A stretch of DNA of 6,532 bases from Alphaproteobacteria bacterium (GTDB lineage Bacteria > Pseudomonadota > Alphaproteobacteria > Micavibrionales > Micavibrionaceae): contig JAGLKL010000078.1 of the NCBI GenBank assembly GCA_023141075.1, positions 1 to 6,532 on the forward strand, given 5' to 3'. The position numbers and the translations under genes were made by a program. The notes beneath the pieces are model-generated. The model was not told the origin of the DNA. It made no database searches and worked only from the letters and a program-made list of their open reading frames with translations. Below are positions 1-6,532 of this stretch, piece by piece. Each line of letters begins with the position of its first letter. The first letter of the stretch is position 1.

Positions 1-240
1 TATAGGGATGTTTGCGCCAAAATGCCGGACAAGCTCAGTGCAAATGCCTGCTTGAGCAGGTGCGCAAGGGCCCGGTGAGAGGATAATGGCACGTATATCC
101 GGGCTGATGGTCTCGATTTCCTTAAGCGTGATTTTATCGTTGCGAACGACGCGTACGTCTTCTTTGCCTTTTGTGAATTTTTTAGCGTAGCGTGCCAGTG
201 TGTAAACAAAAGAGTCATAATTATCAATGATAAGAATCAT
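1..240 (-). CDS. pabA: Aminodeoxychorismate/anthranilate synthase glutamine amidotransferase subunit, partial (3' end beyond window)
   Basis: This is the N-terminal 80 codons of a class I glutamine amidotransferase that releases ammonia from glutamine for a chorismate-using partner. The start MILIIDNYDSF is the classic N-terminus of PabA/TrpG. SPGP at residues 55-58, followed by CAPAQAGIC, is the conserved oxyanion-hole region. The catalytic-cysteine motif of the family (GVCLGHQ-like) would fall just after residue 80 and is therefore off the window, so catalytic competence cannot be judged here. The ATG at 238-240 is fixed by homology, although no good Shine-Dalgarno lies before it. The gene begins 18 bp after the pabB stop, which suggests translational coupling and a PabA role. 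PabA and TrpG cannot be separated by sequence alone, and one subunit may serve both folate and tryptophan synthesis, as in Bacillus subtilis. Family assignment is firm; the choice of pabA rests on its neighbour. Confidence 0.88.
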   Translation of the reverse strand, partial: MILIIDNYDSFVYTLARYAKKFTKGKEDVRVVRNDKITLKEIETISPDIRAIILSPGPCAPAQAGICTELVRHFGANIPI

Positions 241-258
241 GGAAGTATAGCCAATTTT

Positions 259-1677
259 TTAAAATGAGTGGAGTATAGCTGACGCTTTGTCCAGTGTCTC
301 CTGATACTCTTTTTGAGGATCAGATTCTACAACGATCCCCCCGCCTGCTTGTAAGGTTATGGTGTCTTCATCGTAAGTTAGCGTACGTATCAGGATATTT
401 GTATCCATCGTACCATCAAAACCGATATATCCGATGCAGCCACAATAAGCGCCCCGGTACAATCCTTCAATTTCGTTGATAATCTCCATTGCGCGGATTT
501 TTGGGGCTCCTGTAATTGAGCCGCCGGGGAAGCAGGCGCGCAGGACATCGATGGGCGTATTATTCTTTTCCAGCTTTGCATGCAGGGTTGAGACAAGGTG
601 GTGTACGTTTGTGAAGCTTTCGAGAGCGCAAAGGTCTGTGACTTCGACGCTGTCGGGGACGCATATCTTGGAGAGGTCGTTGCGCAGCAGATCAACAATC
701 ATCGTATTTTCTGCGCGATCTTTTTCGCTTTCCAGCAATTCGTTTTTATAGGCACGATCTTCGATAATATTCTCGGAGCGTGGCCGTGTTCCTTTGATGG
801 GGCGTGTTTCGATTACATCGTCTTTGATGGTGATAAAACGCTCCGGTGAGGCTGAGGAGATTTTTATATCACCCAAATTCATATAACAGGCAAATGGCGC
901 GGGATTGACTTTACGCATATGGCGATAGTGAATGAAGGGGTCGAAATCTTTCGGGCGCGGCGTAGTAAAGCATTGTGAAAGATTGGCCTGAAAAACATCA
1001 CCGGCATAAATATAATCGATGATTTTTTGAACAGCCTGACAATAGCTTTCCTCGTCGAAGTTGGAAGACCAGTTCAGCGGCGGGTCTTGTGGTTCATAGG
1101 TTGGATCGCCAATTTTTTTTGTAATTAGCTTGATAAAATGGTCGCGTTTTCCGGTGGCTTCTTCTTCATTCCGGGCATGGGTGAAGATGTGAGATCGTTT
1201 TGTCAAATTATCGTAAGCCAGAACTTGATCGTAAATACCTATTGCCAGATCGGGGACAATCGTTTCAGCATTTTCAATTTCAGGCAATTCTTCAATCGAT
1301 CGGCATAAATCATAGCTAAATAATCCTGCTGCTCCGCCTTGGAAAGGAGGCAGGTTTTTAAGGCTCTTTGTTTCATTTATCCATGATGAGAGGCGCTCCC
1401 CGAGGAGATCGAGCGGATCACCTTGCAGGGTTAAGCGTTGATCCCAGTTGGTTACTGTTATTGTGCCGTTTTTTGCTTCGATTGTTTCGACGGGCATGCA
1501 CATTACGTAAGTGTAACGGCTGTTGGGATGTTTGAGATCGGCGCTATCTAAAAGCAGACTGTAAGGGAGATGTTTAACAGCCAAAAAAGCTTCGATAGGG
1601 TCTATATCAGTTATTTCATAAACAAAAGGAGACATAGGCGGCTTTTCTGTTTTTGCTTGAGTGAAAAAAGCAATCAT
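259..1677 (-). CDS. pabB: Aminodeoxychorismate synthase component I (PabB)
   Basis: This chorismate-binding enzyme makes 4-amino-4-deoxychorismate from chorismate and PabA-derived ammonia, the first committed step towards p-aminobenzoate and folate in the cytoplasm. At 472 residues it is close to the usual length (about 450). The N-terminal part has LLLDSADLKHPNSRY (41-55), matching the tryptophan-pocket region of TrpE/PabB, and GGAAGLFSYD (114-123). The C-terminal catalytic domain has IYAGDVFQANLSQ (223-235), PIKGT (293-297), MIVDLLRNDL (326-335), FPGGSITGAPK (383-393) and GGGIVVESDP (445-454). Lys295 in PIKGT is the PabB signature, since TrpE normally has PIAGT there. This supports PabB over anthranilate synthase. 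The first ATG (1677) has only an A-rich leader and no clear ribosome site. A second in-frame ATG at 1633-1635 (Met15) would give 458 residues starting MSPFVYEI, a length closer to E. coli PabB, and is a credible alternative start. It lies 18 bp upstream of pabA. Confidence 0.93.
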   Translation of the reverse strand: MIAFFTQAKTEKPPMSPFVYEITDIDPIEAFLAVKHLPYSLLLDSADLKHPNSRYTYVMCMPVETIEAKNGTITVTNWDQRLTLQGDPLDLLGERLSSWINETKSLKNLPPFQGGAAGLFSYDLCRSIEELPEIENAETIVPDLAIGIYDQVLAYDNLTKRSHIFTHARNEEEATGKRDHFIKLITKKIGDPTYEPQDPPLNWSSNFDEESYCQAVQKIIDYIYAGDVFQANLSQCFTTPRPKDFDPFIHYRHMRKVNPAPFACYMNLGDIKISSASPERFITIKDDVIETRPIKGTRPRSENIIEDRAYKNELLESEKDRAENTMIVDLLRNDLSKICVPDSVEVTDLCALESFTNVHHLVSTLHAKLEKNNTPIDVLRACFPGGSITGAPKIRAMEIINEIEGLYRGAYCGCIGYIGFDGTMDTNILIRTLTYDEDTITLQAGGGIVVESDPQKEYQETLDKASAILHSF

Positions 1678-1738
1678 AGTCTGATTCTTTTTTGTGGCAA
1701 TGAAGGTGGTGTAAACACTCTATGTTTTTATGTGGGTT

Positions 1739-4537
1739 TTACAAGAACGCTTTGATTTCTTCCACCGCTTCTTTGAGACCGATTTTGAGAATGGGGGTGT
1801 CTTTCGGGAAGGCGGTTTGCAGTCGCGAGGGGAGCATGGAATCAAGTATTACAAAGATGCCTTTATCTTTTTCATGGCGGATTAGTCGGCCAAATGCCTG
1901 TTTGAGTTTCAGTCTCGTGAGCATTTCGTCGTAGCGTCTGCCGCCAAAAGCTTTGCGTCTTGCTTTATGCAGCAATGTCGGGCGAGACCAAGGCACGCGG
2001 TCAAATACTATTAGGCGCAGCGAGTCTCCGGGTACATCTACGCCGTCGCGCACGGCATCTGTGCCTAGCAGGCAGGCATTGCGTTCTTCGCGGAATATAT
2101 CGATCAATGTACCGTTATCTATTTGTTCAATATGTTGGCCGTAAAGTGTCAGTCCCGATTTTTCCAGAGGAAGTGCGATTTTATCATAAACAGCGCGTAG
2201 GCGCTGTATGGCTGTGAATAGTCCAAGTGCTCCTCCGTTTGCAGCGGTGAACATGGATTGATAGGCTGAAGCTACTTGTTCAAGATCATTTTTGTTCACA
2301 TCATTAATGATAATAACTTTGGTGCTTTTTTCGTAATTAAAAGGTGACGGGTAACTTGTTTGCTGCGGATTTGGGTTAAGGTAGTGAGCGCCACTGCGTT
2401 CATTTGCGGCTTGCCAGTTAAGCTTTTCGTTATTGCTGCTGTCTTGCAATGTTGCCGAAGTGACAGTCATACCGTGTACATGTGGCCGCATCGAAGTGGC
2501 AAAGGGTTTCATCGGATCAACATAATGGCGGTATATGCCGACATCCACGGCCTTGCCGTCAATACGCTCAACTTCCATCCAATCGACAAAGCTCTCAACG
2601 GTTTTTTCCTTTTCCATGGTTTCCAGCATGGCAATCCAGTTTTTCAATGTTAGGCAGCCGCGACGCTCCAGTGAGGAGGCTAGAGCATCCATACGCTTGC
2701 GGGTGTCACTATCCATTTCTCCCTGATCTTTTGCAAGGCGTTCGCGCATGTGTTTGGCCAGTGTGTCCATGGGCTTTAGAAGTTTGCTCAATGATTTTTT
2801 TAGCTTGGTGCAGGTGCTTAGAATTTCATTATCAAGCGGGAATAGCGGGATTTCGATAGAGTAGGGGTCTTCAAGATTTTTAGCGGTGGCACGGGCGTGA
2901 ACGAGACGATAAACTTGCATAAGGAAATTTTCGCACGAGCCGACAGGGGCTTTGTCTTTGAAACGGCGGCTCCAATTTGCGGCACAAAGATAATTCGTTG
3001 TTTGTTTCATAATGTCTTCAAGTGCACGCACAGCTTTTTCATCACCTTCTATGAGGTCTTCGCAGCGGCGTTTGAGGCCGCGGCTGCGCCCTTTACGTGC
3101 GCCTTCATTTCCCATGATCCATCGTCTCAGCTCGGCACTTTCTCTGGCGGTGAGATGTATAGCATAAGCGCTATCAGCGGCGCTGAAAAGGTGATGGCCT
3201 TCATCAAAAACATAGCGCGTGGGCATGTCATTTGAAGAAGTTGACCCGGCAGCGTTAATCATGACCAGTGCATGATTGGCGATGACTAGTCGGGAGCGCG
3301 TGGCTTTACGCACTGAGCGTTCTATATAACAGCGGCGATAATGATCACAAGCTGAGTAGATACACTCACCGCGCCGGTCTGATAAGCCAACTGTATTGGC
3401 CCAACCTAGAATACCGGGTAACCATCCGGGAAAATCCGATCCGCTCAAATCGCCATCTTTTGTGGCGGCGACCCAACGTGCCATTATTCCGGCGCTGATT
3501 GCGTGGCGCGGATTATAGGAGAGTCCCGCGCCTGCGGCGGCGTCTTCGAGGTTAAGCAGGCATAAATAATTCTCACGCCCTTTTCTCACAGCTACGTAGG
3601 CATCTTTAACAACCGGGTGGGGGTATAGGCGATCCAGTTCGCTATCGATCTGGCGTTGCAGGTTTTTAGTAAAGGTTGATATCCAAACTGCGCCTTCATT
3701 CTTATCAGCCCATACACTGGCCGGAGCTAGATAGCCAAGTGTTTTTCCAACACCTGTTTCGGCTTCGGCCAGCACGATATGCGGGTTTTCATCTTCGGCC
3801 ATAGGTTCAAACATAGCGCTTACGCTTTGGCAATATGCTTCTTGTCCGGGGCGTGTTTCGCTGGGTTTATCGCCGACGCTCAAAAGCTCGGTGAGTTTGT
3901 CGAGTGCTTCTTTTGCGTCCACGCCTTCATGCGCAGCGGGTGGTTCAGGCGGTTCTTCTCCCCATTCCGGCAAGTGTTTCCAGACATTTAGAGCGCGGCG
4001 TGAAAGTATTTCTGTTTTGGGATCGTAGTCATGTCCAAGAGCAGTGCATACATATGAGCTCCACGGCCAACCTTTGCCTTTAAGCCCCATAGTGCATGCT
4101 ATATTTATGGGATCGGCTTGTTCGCTATACGGGTCGTTTTGCAAATTTTGGAGCAAAGTACGGGCGATATCCATCAGGGCGAAGGGATAATCTTCAAAAT
4201 TTTCAGGTGGCTCTAGCCCCAAGGCTTTGCATAGTCCGGCAGGTGTTGGTACGCAAAAGCGCGTAGGGTGGGTGAAGGCAAAAAGCTCCAATACGTCAAA
4301 AGTGAAAAACTCCTCAAAGCCTAATCTGTTTTTCGTGTATGGAGTATGGCACACCATTATAGCTTTGTTCCTGATAATGGAGGGGATTTCTTTATGAGGT
4401 AGAGTGAGTAGCTCCCCGTCGCCGGTGAAGAGTACGCCGATTTCTCCATTTACGCATAATGCCGGAATGTCAGGCAGGCTGACATGTTTTGGCATTGTCG
4501 ACGATTTCTCTTTTGTTTTTGCAGTAGATGAACTCAT
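1739..4537 (-). CDS. DinG/XPD-family iron-sulfur ATP-dependent DNA helicase with N-terminal extension
   Basis: This 932-residue superfamily 2 helicase belongs to the DinG/YoaA/XPD group, which unwinds DNA 5'-3' and is tied to repair or removal of R-loops and blocked forks. Visible motifs, in order, are RPGQ (229-232), Walker A AETGVGKT (259-266, Lys265), motif Ia STFTKNLQ (287-294), motif II DEGHH (445-449), motif III TVTSATL (691-697), GTDAVRDGVDVPG (825-837) and motif VI QAFGRLIRHEKDKG (880-893). Between Walker A and motif II sit four cysteines, Cys326 (ENYLC), Cys392, Cys397 and Cys403, spaced like the 4Fe-4S ligands of XPD and E. coli DinG. E. coli DinG is about 716 residues, so there is an N-terminal extension of roughly 220. 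Its residues 20-110 faintly resemble a DnaQ-type exonuclease without catalytic acids. The ATG at 4537 has AAGGA eight bases upstream. The gene starts 41 bp after the channel gene. The helicase class is certain; the exact subfamily and substrate are inferred. Confidence 0.93.
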   Translation of the reverse strand: MSSSTAKTKEKSSTMPKHVSLPDIPALCVNGEIGVLFTGDGELLTLPHKEIPSIIRNKAIMVCHTPYTKNRLGFEEFFTFDVLELFAFTHPTRFCVPTPAGLCKALGLEPPENFEDYPFALMDIARTLLQNLQNDPYSEQADPINIACTMGLKGKGWPWSSYVCTALGHDYDPKTEILSRRALNVWKHLPEWGEEPPEPPAAHEGVDAKEALDKLTELLSVGDKPSETRPGQEAYCQSVSAMFEPMAEDENPHIVLAEAETGVGKTLGYLAPASVWADKNEGAVWISTFTKNLQRQIDSELDRLYPHPVVKDAYVAVRKGRENYLCLLNLEDAAAGAGLSYNPRHAISAGIMARWVAATKDGDLSGSDFPGWLPGILGWANTVGLSDRRGECIYSACDHYRRCYIERSVRKATRSRLVIANHALVMINAAGSTSSNDMPTRYVFDEGHHLFSAADSAYAIHLTARESAELRRWIMGNEGARKGRSRGLKRRCEDLIEGDEKAVRALEDIMKQTTNYLCAANWSRRFKDKAPVGSCENFLMQVYRLVHARATAKNLEDPYSIEIPLFPLDNEILSTCTKLKKSLSKLLKPMDTLAKHMRERLAKDQGEMDSDTRKRMDALASSLERRGCLTLKNWIAMLETMEKEKTVESFVDWMEVERIDGKAVDVGIYRHYVDPMKPFATSMRPHVHGMTVTSATLQDSSNNEKLNWQAANERSGAHYLNPNPQQTSYPSPFNYEKSTKVIIINDVNKNDLEQVASAYQSMFTAANGGALGLFTAIQRLRAVYDKIALPLEKSGLTLYGQHIEQIDNGTLIDIFREERNACLLGTDAVRDGVDVPGDSLRLIVFDRVPWSRPTLLHKARRKAFGGRRYDEMLTRLKLKQAFGRLIRHEKDKGIFVILDSMLPSRLQTAFPKDTPILKIGLKEAVEEIKAFL

Positions 4538-4545
4538 GCCCTAAG

Positions 4546-4550
4546 TCCTT
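4546..4550 (-). promoter_or_regulatory. Ribosome binding site of the helicase gene
   Basis: On the minus strand AAGGA is followed by eight bases and then the ATG at 4537. This is the best Shine-Dalgarno match in the window and supports that start codon for the helicase. It lies in the 41 bp gap after the channel stop codon. Confidence 0.75.
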
Positions 4551-4578
4551 AGCACGTTTTTTCATTATGCCTGACTTT

Positions 4579-5844
4579 TTACTTTCCTTCTTTTTTTGCA
4601 ACACTTTTGGGGGCTGTTTTCTTACTTTTTGTTTTGGCCTCGGGCGGAGTGAAAAGTTCAGGTTTATCCATGGTATCGGGAAGACTTTCCACATAAATGG
4701 ATTGTGATGGGAAAGCAAAAGAGGTTCCGGCTTTATTCTCGATGATATCTTTTATGACCAGAGCGAATTCTTCACGAATTTCCAGCCATTCTCCCCAATT
4801 TGTTGTTTTTGTGAAACAGTAGACCATGAAATCGATGGAAGAATCATTGAAACCCTCAATTCTTACGAATAGGGGAACTAAAGGCGGTTTTTCAAAAGCG
4901 TCATTTTCTTCAAGATATTTGATGATCTCATCGCGTATGGTAATAAGTTGCTCGCGGGTTGTGTCGTACGTTACCCCTATTTTCCAGTAAATACGCCTGT
5001 TTGTCATACGAGAGAAATTGATAACAGTGGCATCTGACAGATCGGCATTAGGGACGAAAACCGGAGCTTTATCAAAGCGGCGTACGAGGGTGGAGCGAAA
5101 GCCGATATCTTCAACAACGCCTTCAACTACTCCCTCAACTTTGATCCAGTCGCCGGGGTAAAAACGTTTTTCGGCAATAACAGTGGCTCCACCGATCAGG
5201 TTTTTGCATAGGTCTTGTGCACCCAAAGCAACAGCCGCACCAAAAAGTCCTAGACCGGCAAGGAGCGGGCCGATGGCTATGCCCCAGATTTCAAGAATGA
5301 CGGCACTACCGATAAATACGACTGCAACTTTTAGAAATTTGAAAACCCATGTTGTCATTGTCGCGGTCAAAATGCGTTCCATTTTTCTGGATATGGCCTG
5401 CATAGGGCTGAGGGCACGGTGCAATGCCCAGAAAATAGTGTAGGCAATCATTGAGCGTATGATGCGTGAGAAAAATACTGCGAGAAAGCCTTGAGGGTTA
5501 AGAGTCTGGACTGCAAAGAAGACACCAATGATAATCGGAATAAAACGGATAGGAGGCGCGATTGCTTTGATAATTTTATTGTCGATATCCGTTTTTGATT
5601 TTTCCGACCAACGTTTGATAGAGTTGATGAGGTATTTACTTATAAGGCCACGTAAAACCAAAAAAATTGAAAGTATGAATAATGCTACGATGATTTTGCC
5701 GATATCTATCCCCATAAAACCGTTTTGCCAAACGTTTACGACTTCATCCCAAATGGAAATAACAGTGTCATCGCCTCCGGGGTTCGTGTTTACGGTTTCG
5801 CTTATGTTTTCTGTGGGCGAGGTGGTGGATGAAAGGATTTGCAT
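4579..5844 (-). CDS. MscS-family small-conductance mechanosensitive ion channel
   Basis: This inner-membrane channel opens under membrane tension to release solutes during hypo-osmotic shock. At 421 residues it is longer than E. coli MscS (286) and similar to the YbdG size class. Hydrophobic segments are seen at about 49-67, 100-114, 127-143 and 167-187, followed by the Gly/Ala-rich pore helix at about 189-223 containing GAAVALGAQD and NLIGG. The beta domain follows (FYPGDWIKVEG at 228-238, then DIGFRSTLVRRFD and FVPNADLSDATVINFSR to 279), then a C-terminal alpha/beta domain to about 390. The last 20 residues form a Lys-rich tail (KSKKTAPKSVAKK). The polar N-terminal 45 residues do not look like a cleaved signal peptide. 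An in-frame stop lies four codons upstream, so the ATG at 5844 is the earliest ATG start. AAGGAA lies a rather long 14 bases before it. The helicase follows after 41 bp. The family is certain; the specific MscS/YnaI/YbdG orthology is not. Confidence 0.94.
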   Translation of the reverse strand: MQILSSTTSPTENISETVNTNPGGDDTVISIWDEVVNVWQNGFMGIDIGKIIVALFILSIFLVLRGLISKYLINSIKRWSEKSKTDIDNKIIKAIAPPIRFIPIIIGVFFAVQTLNPQGFLAVFFSRIIRSMIAYTIFWALHRALSPMQAISRKMERILTATMTTWVFKFLKVAVVFIGSAVILEIWGIAIGPLLAGLGLFGAAVALGAQDLCKNLIGGATVIAEKRFYPGDWIKVEGVVEGVVEDIGFRSTLVRRFDKAPVFVPNADLSDATVINFSRMTNRRIYWKIGVTYDTTREQLITIRDEIIKYLEENDAFEKPPLVPLFVRIEGFNDSSIDFMVYCFTKTTNWGEWLEIREEFALVIKDIIENKAGTSFAFPSQSIYVESLPDTMDKPELFTPPEAKTKSKKTAPKSVAKKEGK

Positions 5845-5858
5845 GGCTTTTACTTACG

Positions 5859-5864
5859 TTCCTT
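5859..5864 (-). promoter_or_regulatory. Probable ribosome binding site of the channel gene
   Basis: AAGGAA on the minus strand is the only purine-rich Shine-Dalgarno-like sequence near the channel start. Its 14-base distance from the ATG is longer than the usual 5-10, so translation may be modest or the match may be incidental. No alternative upstream start exists because TAA closes the frame between it and the ATG. Confidence 0.45.
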
Positions 5865-5892
5865 GCTTTTGGCTATTTTGTTATTTTGCGCA

Positions 5893-5921
5893 AGGATAAT
5901 CATGTGAGCACAAATGCACAA
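5893..5921 (-). promoter_or_regulatory. Weak candidate promoter for the channel gene
   Basis: Within the 131 bp intergenic gap the minus strand has TTGTGC, a 17-base spacer, then TATCCT. The -35 matches the sigma-70 consensus at only three of six bases and the -10 at four of six. The same gap holds an 8-bp perfect palindrome TTGCGCAA (5886-5893), an imperfect TGTGAGCACA (5903-5912), and a GATAAT element with no good -35. A promoter somewhere in this gap is likely because it is the largest one in the window. This exact placement is only a guess. Confidence 0.2.
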
Positions 5922-5975
5922 GAGGGCAAAGAAGAAATATTATCTGAGTTTAATTACAGCTAGCGGGTTTAGACT

Positions 5976-6485
5976 TTAGGAGTTGCCCCAAGGAACTTTC
6001 CATGTTGTAAGCATTGCAGCGAAGTTAAACCGTGATTTAAGATGCATGCGAAGTGCAGCGTTTCTTAGTGCGATACGGAAATTCGGACCGATACCGATTG
6101 TGTCGTCATTCATGATGACGATGGACAAGGTTCCCTTACCATGAGGATGAGGAACGATTTGTGTCTCTTTTATATCTTTTTTGCCCAGAGACAAAGATCT
6201 TCTTCTGTGAAATCCCGGAAAGTCACGCATTATGTTGGTTTCATTGACTGGGCCTAGATCATGTTCGCACTGATCCAAACCTTTCCAGAGCAGGTGGTTA
6301 CCATCATGTTCTTTTTGAAAGCGGTGTTTTCCGAGCATCAGAACGGCACCGATACTCAGCTCTTCATTGATTGTCCTGAAGATTGAGGGTGTGTAGCTGC
6401 GGTTGCCGAGGCAAAATTCTTCGAACGTATCAATATGGTTCAATAATTTTTTTGCTGTTGGTCGCGCATTTTCTATAGCAAACAT
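5976..6485 (-). CDS. Hypothetical protein of unknown function with a His/Cys cluster
   Basis: I do not recognise this 169-residue protein. It has no signal peptide or membrane segment and looks soluble and basic. Nine histidines are present, with a cluster H54-x5-H60-x3-H64 followed by C73-E-H75, and a later HPH (113-115). The stretch RRRSLSLGKKD lies in the middle. The C-terminal half contains a hydrophobic strand-like segment (TLSIVIMNDD, 119-128), then GIGPNFRIALRNAALRMHLK, which could be a helix. The ATG at 6485 is preceded by only a weak AGAG eight bases upstream. An AT-rich TATTAT/TATAAA patch lies 16-24 bases upstream. The open frame is uninterrupted, its composition resembles the neighbours, and it is followed by a 131 bp gap, so a real gene is more likely than not. 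The function is open; a metal-binding role from the His/Cys cluster is speculation. Confidence 0.68.
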   Translation of the reverse strand: MFAIENARPTAKKLLNHIDTFEEFCLGNRSYTPSIFRTINEELSIGAVLMLGKHRFQKEHDGNHLLWKGLDQCEHDLGPVNETNIMRDFPGFHRRRSLSLGKKDIKETQIVPHPHGKGTLSIVIMNDDTIGIGPNFRIALRNAALRMHLKSRFNFAAMLTTWKVPWGNS

Positions 6486-6500
6486 GTTTTATGCTCTAGT

Positions 6501-6509
6501 TTTATAATA
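6501..6509 (-). promoter_or_regulatory. Possible -10 element before the unknown gene
   Basis: The minus strand reads TATTATAAA here, containing both TATTAT and TATAAA, about 16 bases before the ATG at 6485. No good -35 is visible at 16-18 bases upstream in the remaining sequence, and the window ends soon after. If used, the leader would be only about ten bases long. The call is weak. Confidence 0.2.
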
Positions 6510-6532
6510 GTTCCACTTAAGAATAATACATT

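Noticed and set aside
1678..1738. A terminator or promoter between helicase and pabB around the GTGTTTACAC sequence.
   Set aside because: The inverted repeat has four-base arms and a two-base loop, too small for a stable hairpin, and no T-run follows. TTTACA has no acceptable -10 at 16-18 bases.
2897..3235. A 112-codon plus-strand frame inside the helicase gene, plus several similar ones between 1950 and 3990.
   Set aside because: All lie opposite conserved helicase motifs and follow from the codon bias of that gene. None has a convincing start region.
4470..4565. A 31-codon minus-strand frame beginning MKKRAKDLG that spans the helicase start in another frame, a possible leader peptide.
   Set aside because: It has only a poor AGG upstream and overlaps the well-supported AAGGA-ATG start of the helicase. 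Its codons are explained by the end of the longer out-of-frame shadow. No homology or regulatory hairpin supports it.
5103..5138. Repeated VEGV units (VEGVVEGVVE) in the channel as a possible duplication.
   Set aside because: The segment aligns without insertion to the usual GDWI...VEG.VE.IG.RST part of MscS proteins, so it is normal family sequence.
5528..5899. A 123-codon plus-strand open frame antisense to the start of the channel gene.
   Set aside because: It is the mirror of a strongly conserved MscS reading frame, has no ribosome site, and its peptide resembles no family I know.
5903..5920. A CRP-like site (TGTGAGCACAAATGCACA) before the channel gene.
   Set aside because: The half-sites are not spaced by the six bases of a CRP operator, and the second half is incomplete.
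6098..6131. ClpS-like resemblance in the unknown protein (MNDD, residues 125-128).
   Set aside because: Only the NDD triplet matches; the following conserved ClpS residues and the expected length and order are absent.

Overview
The window holds five protein-coding genes, all on the minus strand and read from the high-coordinate end to the low end. In transcription order they are: a 169-residue protein of unknown function (5976-6485), a MscS-family mechanosensitive channel (4579-5844), a long DinG/XPD-type iron-sulfur DNA helicase (1739-4537), aminodeoxychorismate synthase component I PabB (259-1677), and the first 80 codons of its glutamine amidotransferase partner PabA/TrpG (240 down to 1, cut by the window edge). 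I see no convincing plus-strand gene, tRNA, rRNA, insertion sequence, CRISPR array or prophage gene.

The organism looks like an alphaproteobacterium of moderate GC (mid-40s percent by sampling a few lines, not computed). The helicase is the main evidence. Its extended N-terminus contains a DVLELFAF...PTPAGL segment, and its motif II reads DEGHH; as far as I recall, this combination belongs to the long alphaproteobacterial DinG-like helicases. The N-terminus of the amidotransferase (MILIIDNYDSF...SPGPC) fits the same assignment. I cannot place it more narrowly.

The last four genes are closely packed: 41 bp between channel and helicase, 61 bp between helicase and pabB, and 18 bp between pabB and pabA. 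One or two polycistronic transcripts are plausible. PabB and PabA together convert chorismate plus glutamine to 4-amino-4-deoxychorismate for folate synthesis; this is the one clear functional unit. The channel and the helicase have no obvious biochemical link to it and look like chance or housekeeping neighbours. The 131 bp between the unknown gene and the channel is the largest intergenic gap and the likeliest place for an internal promoter.

I did not find a strong case for an undescribed system. The points most worth a second look are the degenerate exonuclease-like N-terminal domain on an iron-sulfur helicase, and the unrecognised 169-residue protein with a His/Cys cluster.
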